Origin: an uncultured Clostridia bacterium
GTDB taxonomy: Bacteria; Bacillota; Clostridia; TANB77; CAG-508
DNA: 17,910 nucleotides
NCBI GenBank assembly: GCA_934169535.1
Contig: CAKPOC010000020.1
Coordinates: 1 to 17,910 of the forward strand
Direction of reading: 5' to 3'
Positions 6,434 through 15,400 of this stretch are shown here, piece after piece. A program made the translations under genes and the position numbers. Each line of letters opens with the position of its first letter. The first letter of the stretch is position 1. The notes beneath the pieces were generated by a model. The model did no database searches, was not told the origin of the DNA, and saw nothing but the letters and a program-made list of their open reading frames with translations.

Positions 6434-7567
6434 TCAACTTTTTTTCGTCAACTGTATCTCTACTTCAAGTTCTCTATTATTCCTTGAATATTTAATCTTT
6501 ACTATATCCCCCACTTTTTTAGAATAAATTAGTTCCCTTAAGTCACTCATTTGCTCAATTATTTGCCCATCTACACTAAGGATTATATCTCCTTCCTTTA
6601 TACCTGCTTTTTCTGCTGGTGAATTTGCATTTACATAAGTTACATAAATTCCACTATCCAAACTTTTTTTAGTTCCAAGCTCCTTATTTATATATGGCAC
6701 TATATTTTTGTCATACGCAAATATCCCTAGCGTTGGCTGTGTATACTCTCCCTCACTTATAAATTTTTCTATTATTGGTTTTATTATATTTATCGGAACC
6801 GCAAAACCAATTCCTTCTGCTGACGTTATTTTTACTGAATTTATTCCTATTACCTGCCCTTTCTCATTAATTAATGGTCCTCCGCTATTTCCTGGGTTTA
6901 TTGTAGCATCTGTTTGAATTAAGTCTTCCATGTAACTTGTCTTTTTTTCTTCTTCAATTTTTATAGTTCTATTAGTCCCACTTATAATTCCACAAGTTAC
7001 AGTCCTTTGAAACTCGAACCCTATTGGATTTCCAATGGCATACACTTTTTGTGCTAGTTTTACACTATCCGAATTGCCAAGTTCTACCGCCCCCAATTCT
7101 TTTGCGTTGACCTTAATTATACTTAAATCAATATCTTTATCTGACCATACAACTTTAGCGTCAAACCTTCTTCCGTCTTCCAAAGTTACATAGCATATAG
7201 AATTTTTTTCTCCAGAAACATGCTCATTTGTTAGAATATATCCATTTTCAGATACAATAAATCCGGTTCCAAGCCCTAATTCAGAGCTTCCACTATTTAA
7301 AAATATAGTTTCTCCAGTATTTTTGATTTTTGAAATTCCAACTACAGATTTTGTAATATCTTCAATATTTATTTCATCATTATTTGTCTTTATAATTTCT
7401 TCCCCTGTTCTTTTTGCTTGATAATTATTATTTGGTACACTATTTTTTTCCATATTCACTGATATGTAAACACAATAAACAAGCACCAAAAACGAAATAA
7501 TTAAAATTACAATTGCTATAGTTTCTAAACTTTTTATAAATTTTCCACCTTTTTTGTTTTTTCCCAT
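6434..7567 (-). CDS. htrA: HtrA/DegP-family membrane-anchored serine protease
   Basis: 377 residues; start ATG 7567-7565 is supported by GGGAGG (7578-7573). A basic N-terminus and one transmembrane helix at about residues 15-37 anchor it with the protease outside the cell. The chymotrypsin-like domain (about 70-270) carries the full triad: His116 in LTNEHV, Asp147 in DIDLSII and Ser228 in NPGNSGGP. One PDZ domain follows (about 275-372, with SPAEKAGIKEGDIILSVDG). This is the usual Gram-positive HtrA layout, which degrades misfolded exported proteins in envelope stress and is often under two-component control. It lies 76 bases before tRNA-Pro, with a separate promoter, and is divergent from the acyl-ligase/NRPS operon. 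It looks intact and core. A link to the predicted aldehyde product, which could inhibit proteases, is speculative: peptide aldehydes hit mainly cysteine, proteasome-type and some serine proteases. Confidence 0.95.
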   Translation of the reverse strand: MGKNKKGGKFIKSLETIAIVILIISFLVLVYCVYISVNMEKNSVPNNNYQAKRTGEEIIKTNNDEINIEDITKSVVGISKIKNTGETIFLNSGSSELGLGTGFIVSENGYILTNEHVSGEKNSICYVTLEDGRRFDAKVVWSDKDIDLSIIKVNAKELGAVELGNSDSVKLAQKVYAIGNPIGFEFQRTVTCGIISGTNRTIKIEEEKKTSYMEDLIQTDATINPGNSGGPLINEKGQVIGINSVKITSAEGIGFAVPINIIKPIIEKFISEGEYTQPTLGIFAYDKNIVPYINKELGTKKSLDSGIYVTYVNANSPAEKAGIKEGDIILSVDGQIIEQMSDLRELIYSKKVGDIVKIKYSRNNRELEVEIQLTKKS

Positions 7568-7608
7568 AAAAGCCTCCCTCTTTTAGAATTATTTCCTCAA
7601 ATGGAAAA

Positions 7609-7637
7609 TTTATACTTTATTATTTTGATATGTCGAA
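7609..7637 (-). promoter_or_regulatory. Candidate promoter of htrA
   Basis: On the minus strand, TTCGAC (7637-7632) and TATAAA (7614-7609) are spaced by 17 bases, about 42 bases before the htrA start. The -35 is a weaker match. No other good candidate is visible between the divergent genes. Confidence 0.45.
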
Positions 7638-7682
7638 TTTTGTTATTTTAGCTCGCTTTTTTCTCTCCATATTTCGTTGAAA

Positions 7683-7715
7683 ACTATTGCAAATAGTAAT
7701 TTGTAATGATACAAT
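7683..7715 (+). promoter_or_regulatory. Promoter of the acyl-ligase/NRPS operon with a palindrome over the -35
   Basis: TTGCAA (7687-7692), a 17-base spacer and TACAAT (7710-7715) form a sigma-A promoter 19 bases before ATG 7735, with TAGGAGAT as SD. ACTATT-GCA-AATAGT (7683-7697) is a perfect 6-bp dyad lying over the -35 box. A regulator bound there would block the polymerase, so it is a candidate operator for the biosynthetic operon. Confidence 0.65.
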
Positions 7716-7734
7716 GACTCCATAGGAGATTATT

Positions 7735-9432
7735 ATGCAAAAAAACAAAATTTATGAAGAAAAAACTTGTAATAATTTTAAAGAACTTATTAACATTACA
7801 ACAAATCAATTTCAAAATGAAACTGCATTTTCGATAAAACAAAATGGAATTATTAAAAATATATCTTTTATTGAATTTAAACACACAGTTGAAAGTTTAG
7901 GCGAAGGCCTTTTAAATTTAGGCCTTGAACATAAAAAAATCGCCATCCTCTCTCCTGACAGATATGAATGGTGCACAAGTTATCTTGCAATTGCTACATC
8001 TGGTAATATTATTGTTCCTTTAGATGCAATGCTACCCAAAAAGGAGCTTATTCGATTAATATTTGAAAGTAAAGTTGACGCTATTATTTTTTCTAAAAAG
8101 TTTCAACCACTAATTACCGAAATACTTGGTTCTACCGAAAGCACTGTAACCAAATTCATTTGTATGGACTTAGAAAAAAATACTGCGCAAATTTTATCTT
8201 ACAATCAAGTTTTGTCTGAGGGCTCTCAATTGCTTGAATCTAACAATTCAAAATATAAAAAAGTAACAATTGATAACAACCAATTGTCAGTTCTTATATA
8301 TACTTCTGGCACAACCAGTAAGCCAAAAGCAGTAATGCTTTCTCAAAAAAATATATGTTCAAACATATCTGCTATGACAACTTTAATAAAAAAAGAACCT
8401 AATGACAGCATTTTAATATTTTTGCCATTACATCATACCCTAGCATGCACGGCAAGTTTTTTATTTTGCTATTACATTGGTTTTAGGCTTTGTTTTGCAG
8501 ACAGCTTAAAGGATATCGCAAAAAACTTAAAAGAATACAATATCAGTGGTTTTGTTTGTGTTCCGGCAGTTTTAGAACTTATTTATAAAAAAGTTATTAA
8601 AGGTATACAAGCTTCTGGTAAATACACAGCTTTTAAAATATTATGTGCAGTTTCTAATTTTTTACGTTTCTTCCATATTGACTTAAGACGTAAATTTTTT
8701 AAAGAGATACTAAATAATATAAGTCCAAATATGAGAACAATTATTTATGGTTCTGCCTCAACTGATTCTAAAGTAATACATTTTTTCAATACTATTGGTA
8801 TTGATATGCTTCAAGGTTATGGGCTTACCGAAACAGCACCAGTTATATCGTGCGAAAGCGATAAATATCACAAGGAAACTGGCTCTTCTGGCTTTCCTTT
8901 GTACAACGAGCAAGTAAAAATTGATTCTCCAAATAACGAAAAAATTGGTGAGATTTTAGTAAAAGGGCCAAACGTTATGCTTGGATACTACAACAACGAA
9001 TCAGCCACAAACGAAGTATTTAAAGATGGATGGTTTTGCACTGGCGACTTAGGATATCTTGACAAAGATGGCAGTTTATTTATAACTGGTCGTAAAAAAC
9101 ATTTAATTGTTTTATCAAACGGAAAAAATGTTTATCCAGAAGAACTAGAAAATCTTATTAATAAAATTGATATAGTTTCTGAAAGTATGATATACGAAAA
9201 AAATGATAAAATTTTAGCAAAAATTGTATATTCTACTGATATTGCTAACCAACAAAATTTAACTAAAGACGAAGTTTATCAAAAAATAGATCAAGAAATA
9301 AAGCAAATTAACAAACAGTTACCTGTTTATAAATACATTAGAGAATTTACTTTAACAGATATTCCTCTAATAAAAACAACTACTCAAAAGATAAAAAGAT
9401 ATGAAGAAATTAAAACTCTAAATAAAATGTAG
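7735..9432 (+). CDS. Fatty acid-CoA ligase (AMP-binding, FadD-like), presumed starter-unit activator
   Basis: 565 residues, start fixed by AGGAG upstream. Adenylate-forming enzyme motifs appear in order: P-loop YTSGTTSKPK (189-198, with Ser for the usual Gly), YGSAS (338-342), GYGLTETAP (361-369), WFCTGDLGYLDKDG (433-446), GRKKHLIVLSNGKNVYPEE (452-470) and the catalytic lysine K552 in QKIKR. The GYGLTE block, not the P-YGLAE form of fatty acyl-AMP ligases, and the absence of any free carrier protein gene favour acyl-CoA formation. It is 20 bases upstream of the NRPS and shares its promoter. The inferred job is to make the acyl-CoA that the first condensation domain attaches to the first amino acid. 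Chain length cannot be read from the sequence. Confidence 0.88.
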   Translation: MQKNKIYEEKTCNNFKELINITTNQFQNETAFSIKQNGIIKNISFIEFKHTVESLGEGLLNLGLEHKKIAILSPDRYEWCTSYLAIATSGNIIVPLDAMLPKKELIRLIFESKVDAIIFSKKFQPLITEILGSTESTVTKFICMDLEKNTAQILSYNQVLSEGSQLLESNNSKYKKVTIDNNQLSVLIYTSGTTSKPKAVMLSQKNICSNISAMTTLIKKEPNDSILIFLPLHHTLACTASFLFCYYIGFRLCFADSLKDIAKNLKEYNISGFVCVPAVLELIYKKVIKGIQASGKYTAFKILCAVSNFLRFFHIDLRRKFFKEILNNISPNMRTIIYGSASTDSKVIHFFNTIGIDMLQGYGLTETAPVISCESDKYHKETGSSGFPLYNEQVKIDSPNNEKIGEILVKGPNVMLGYYNNESATNEVFKDGWFCTGDLGYLDKDGSLFITGRKKHLIVLSNGKNVYPEELENLINKIDIVSESMIYEKNDKILAKIVYSTDIANQQNLTKDEVYQKIDQEIKQINKQLPVYKYIREFTLTDIPLIKTTTQKIKRYEEIKTLNKM

Positions 9433-9438
9433 AAAGGC

Positions 9439-9453
9439 TATACTTTTAGTATA
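9439..9453 (+). promoter_or_regulatory. Small hairpin between SD and NRPS start codon
   Basis: TATACT-TTT-AGTATA (9439-9453) is a perfect 6-bp dyad with a 3-nt loop, placed between AAAGG (9433-9437) and ATG 9453. Unfolded, the SD is 15 bases from the start, too far. Folding would bring it close but would pair the A of the start codon. It may tune NRPS translation or may be chance in AT-rich DNA. Confidence 0.3.
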
Positions 9454-12400
9454 TGGCAGTTTTGAGTATGAAAAATGAAAAATTATATGATTTAACAAAC
9501 CCACAAAAGTCTATATGGTTGACTGAACAATTTTTTAATGGCACAACCGTAAATAACATCTGCGTTTCAGGCACATTATATGGTAATATTAATGAAAGCC
9601 TTTTAAAAAAGGCAATTAACAATGTTGTAATGCAAAATGATGGTTTTAGAACCCGCATCACTTTAGAAAATTCTAATGTTAAACAGTATATTTCCCAATA
9701 TACTCCGTTTGATATTGATTTAATTTATATTGATGACAAAAATCAACTTGACTCTATAAAAAAGGAAGAAGCCAAATATCATTTTAGTATATTAAATGCT
9801 CCTTTATTCAAGTTTAAAATTGCAGTATGCAAAGGCCAATTTGCGTGCATTATTTTAACTGTAAACCACATAATTGCAGACTCTTGGGCTCTTGGCCTTG
9901 TAATTCAAGAAATATTAAAAAACTACAACTCTTTACTAAATAATAAAGAGTTTCTTCCAGACACCTATTCTTACTTAGAATATATTAATGCTGAAAATAC
10001 TTATAAAAATAGTAAAAAATTTGAAGATGATAAGTCTTATTGGAATAAAGTATTTGAAACTATTCCAGAACAAGCTACAATTCCTTGTTCTGAAAATAGT
10101 TTAAAATCTATTTCCAACGAGGCTAGCAGATTGCGCTTCGAAGTAAATAGTACTTTACTTTCGCAAATCAATAGTTTTTGCAAAACTTATCATGTTTCTG
10201 TTTTTAACTTTTTTATGAGTATTTTTTCTATTTACCTTGGAAGAGTTGCAAACACTCAAGATTTTGTTATAGGCACACCTATATTAAATCGTTCAAATTT
10301 TAAAGAAAAGCACATGATCGGTATGTTTATTAATACTGCCCCAGTTAGATTTAGTAATATAAGTAATCTTTCTTTTAAAGACCTTGTAACAAATACTAGC
10401 ACACAAATGCTAAGCATTTTAAGGCATCAAAAATATTCTTATAATTCTATTTTAGAGGATATCCGTTCAAAACATAGTAATGTTCCTAATTTATACAACA
10501 TTATTATTTCATACCAAATTACAAAGGCTTTTGATAGTACTTTAGGAAATTACGAGACCGATTGGGTTTTTAATAATTGTTGTGCTAACGACTTTAATAT
10601 CCATCTTTACGATATAAATGACACTGGAAATTTATTCATAGATTATGATTTTTTAACAGATAAATATTCTTGCGAAGATGTTACCGATTTAAATAATCGT
10701 ATCATTAATATGATTCTCCAAGTTCTTAAAAATGCCGATATTTCTTGTTCCGACATAGAGATTGTAACTCCTGAAGAGAAGAATTTAATGCTACACGTTT
10801 TTGATAACTCTAATGTTAATTTTCCTAAGGAGAAAACAATTGTTGACTTATTTGAAGAACAAGTAGAAAAAACTCCAAACAATATAGCCCTAAGTTTTGA
10901 AGGAAAAACTTTAACTTACGATGAATTAAATAAAAAAGCGAACAAGCTAGCAAGGCATCTAATTTCTCAAGGAATAGAACCAAAAACTGTAATAGGATTA
11001 AGGTTAGATAAAAGTTTTGAAATGATAATTGGAATTTTAGCAATTATAAAAGCTGGATGTTGCTACTTACCAATTAATATGCAATACCCAGAAGACAGAG
11101 CTAACTTTATGCTTATTGATAGTAGCGCAAAAGTTTTACTCGGTACAAAAGATTCTCTATCTTCTATGAATTTTGAATTGCCTGAAATAGATATTAGTCT
11201 AAATAACACAAAAATTTATGATTATGACAGTTCAAATTTAAATTTAAAAATATCTCCAGAAGATTTAATTTATATAATTTATACTTCTGGTTCTACTGGA
11301 AAACCAAAAGGTGCAATGCTTTGCCACAGAAATGTTGTAAGATTATTTAAAAACGATAAATTTTTATTTGATTTTAATGAAACTGATTCATGGGTTATGT
11401 TCCACTCAGTTGCCTTTGATTTTTCTGTTTGGGAAATGTATGGAGCATTGCTTTTCGGAGGAAAATTAGTTTTAATTTCAGATGAAGTAGCTCAAGATCC
11501 TACATTATTTTTGGATGTTATGCAAAAAGAACATGTAACTGTTTTAAACCAAACACCAACATATTTTTATAAATTACTAGCTGTCGAAATTGCAAAAGAA
11601 GAAAAAGATTTATCAGTAAGATATATAATTTTTGGTGGTGAAGCATTAAAACCTAGTTTAATAAAAGGATGGCACGAAAAATATCCAAAAACAAAACTTA
11701 TTAATATGTACGGAATAACCGAAACTACCGTCCACGTAACATTTAAGGAATTATCTGAAAATGATTTAAATTCATCTTCATCTAATATAGGTGTTCCTAT
11801 ACCTACACTTCATGTTATTGTTGTAGATAAAAATTTAAAGCTTCTTCCTTTTGGAACTATGGGTGAAATGTGCGTAATTGGAGAGGGCGTATTTAAAGGG
11901 TACTTAAATAGAGAAGATTTAAATAAAACTAAACTTATTCACATTCCAGAATATAGTAGTAAGCTTATTTATCGCTCTGGAGACACAGCAATTCTCCATA
12001 AAGATGGACACTTAGAGTACATGGGAAGAATTGACACTCAAGTAAAAATTAGAGGATTTAGAGTTGAGCTTGGTGAAATAGAAGAAAAAATATTAAAATA
12101 TTCAAACATTGATACTTGTATAGTCGCTAAAAAGATAGATGAATTTGGCAGAGAGCTTTTATGTGCTTATTACATAAAAAATGGGCCTTTAAATATTTCT
12201 GCTTTAAGAATTTTACTTAACAAGCACTTGCCTGCATACATGGTTCCTCAATATTTTATAGAAATTGATAAGGTTCCTATAAATATAAATGGAAAACTAG
12301 ATATTAAAGCTTTACCTTTACCAACAAAAGCACAAACTGGAATCAAAATGTTAAAACCAAGAAATAAAACAGACGAATTTTTATTATCATTATATGAAAA

Positions 12401-15400
12401 GATTCTTCATGTTACAAATATAAGTATGTCTGATTCTTTCTTAGAATTAGGTGGAGATTCTCTAACTGCAATTAATATTGCTGAAACAATTAGCGAAAAA
12501 TTGCATGTTCAAGTTTCTGTAAAAGATATCTTAGAAAAGGGCACATTGCTTGATTTATCTGACTATATTGCAAGTTTGTCTGCAGAAGATTCAGTAAAAA
12601 TTACAAAAATAAATTCTGGAAACATTTTCCCTTTATCTTCAGCACAAGAAAGAATTTACTATGCTTGCAAAATTATAGGTGATAATAACATTGTTTATAA
12701 TACTCCAGGGGCAATCTTAATTAATACTATTTTGGACAGCAAAAAAGTTGAAAAAGTATTTAATGAGATTATTAAAAAACAAAGTAGCTTTAGAACTTCA
12801 TTTTTCATTGAAGGAAATGAAGTAAAACAAAAAATTAATGACTTTTCAGAATTTCACATTGAAAGTTTTAAAAATTCTGCAAAAGAAATTAATAGCTTAA
12901 TAGATAATTTTCCTAAGCCTTTTGACTTACAAAAAGCACCTTTATTAAGAGTAGAACTTCACTATTTGGATAACGGAAAAACATTGATACTTTTAGACTC
13001 TCACCACATAATAATGGATGGAATATCTCTTGAAATTCTTGTAAATGATTTTTGCAAATTATATTCTGATGATATGACTACTGATTTAGAAATTGAGTAT
13101 AAAGATTTTTCTGTGTGGGAGCAAAAATTATTAAATAGCCCTGACATAAAAAGTGAAGAAACTTACTGGCTTGATAAATTTAAAAATACAGAAATAAATT
13201 CTTTAAACTTACCTTATGACTTTTCACCATCGTTAGCTGTTTCATACACTGGAGAAGTTTTTACAAAGGACATTCCAGAAGAGGCTTTTGAAAAATATTT
13301 AAATACCGCTAAAGCTTTAGGTGTTTCTCCGTATACATTCTTCTTAGCTGCTTTTCTTATCCTTTTATATAAATACACTAGTCAAGAAGATATTACAGTT
13401 GGAACCCCAGTTTCCGGAAGAGATAATATACAATTAAAAAATATAATAGGTATGTTTGTTAACAATATTGTAATAAGAGCTCAAATTAATAAAAATGATA
13501 ATTTTAAAACGTTCTTAAATAGTATAAAAGAACAAGTTATTAATGATTTAAAGAACCAAAATTATCCATACAACTTGTTACTAAAAAAATTGAATGCTTC
13601 TTCTAACACTTCTTATGATAAATTATTTGATGTAATGTTTGCTTATCAAAATGCTCACAATAGCAAATTTATGTTAAATAACAGTACTGCAGAAATTATA
13701 AAAGCTAATACTAAAATTGCAAAATTTAATTTATCATTTGAAATAGAAGCAGACACAAGACTTGTAAACATAGAATACCGCACAGATTTATTTAAAAAAG
13801 AAACTATTAATAATTTATTTAACCATTACATTAATATTTTAAATAAATTAACACAAAATGTTGCTATTAAGGATATTAGCATATTATCTGAGAAGGAAAA
13901 AAATACAATTTTATATGATTACAATAATACAAAATTAACATTTGATGAAGAAAAAACTATTTCTCAATTAATTGAGGAGCAAGTAAAGAAAGAGCCTGAA
14001 AAAACTGCTATTATTTTTAAAAATTCTCGTATTACTTACGAAGAATTAAATAAAAAATCTAACCAAATAGCTGCATATCTAAGGTCCATTGGAGTTAAGC
14101 CAAACTCAGTTGTTGGTATTTTAATCGACAGATCTTTAGAAATGATTATTTGCATGTTAGGAGTTTTAAAAGCAGGAGCTGCATATTTGCCTATTGACCC
14201 AACATACCCAAGAGATAGAATCACTTACATTTTAAATGATAGTTCTGTTAAAGTAATTTTAACTAAAAATCATTTAAAACCTTTACTTGAGGGAATTGAC
14301 GCAACTGCTATTTGTGTTGATTTAAAAGATAGTACTATATACAAGAATTTCTCTACTGAAAATTTACAAGTTATAAATAAATCTACTAATTATGCTTATT
14401 TAATTTATACTTCTGGATCTTCAGGAAAGCCAAAAGGAGTATTAATTACACATAAAAACGTTAACAATTTTATAGCTGCCGTAAGCTCAAAAATTAACTT
14501 TGAGGGTGCTATAGTTTCGGTAACTACATTTTGCTTTGATATTTTTGTTTTAGAATCGTTGTTACCTTTGCAAAAAGGCTTAACTATAGTATTAGCAGAT
14601 GAAGAAGAACAAAATCTTCCTAAACTTCTTAACAAAATTTGTATGGAAAATAATGTTACGATGCTTCAAACAACACCATCTAGAATGTCTTTACTATTGA
14701 CAGATGATTCTTTTACTTATATACAAAAATTAAAAACAATAATGCTTGGTGGCGAAGCTTTTCCTAAAAAGCTTTTAGAGAATTTAAGGAAATTAACAAA
14801 TTCACAAATATTTAATATGTATGGTCCTACTGAAACCACAGTATGGTCTTCTGTAAAAGATTTAACTAATTCAAAAGACATCACAATAGGAAAACCAATT
14901 GGAAATACTTTATTTTATATTTTAGATAACAACTTAAATCCAGTTTCTACAAATGTTGCAGGTACATTGTTCATTGGTGGCTTGGGAGTTTCTTCTGGAT
15001 ATTTAAATAGAGAAGATTTAACAAATGAAAGATTTATTACAAATCCATTTGATAAAAATTCTATTATTTACAATACTGGTGATATTGCTAAATGGACCCC
15101 ATCTGGTGAAGTTGTTTGCTTAGGCAGAGCTGACTTTCAAGTAAAAATAAGAGGTTTAAGAATTGAACTTGGAGAAATCGAAAATAAACTTTTAAAATTT
15201 CCAAATATCGAAAAAGCAGTAGTTTGTGTAAAAACTGACTCCTTAGATAGACAAATTTTATGCGGATATTTTGTATCAAGTCAAAGAATATCAATTTCTA
15301 CTTTAAGAAATTATTTGAATAGCTTTTTACCAAATTATATGGTTCCAAACTTCTTATTACAAATTGAAAAAATGCCATATACTCCTAACGGAAAAATAGA

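Noticed and set aside
7735..9432. Fatty acyl-AMP ligase instead of acyl-CoA ligase
   Set aside because: The A5 block is GYGLTETAP rather than the YGLAEATL form, and no stand-alone carrier protein gene is present.
10643..15294. Minus-strand open frames inside the NRPS
   Set aside because: The plus strand carries continuous, motif-rich NRPS sequence; these frames have no SD and no recognisable content.
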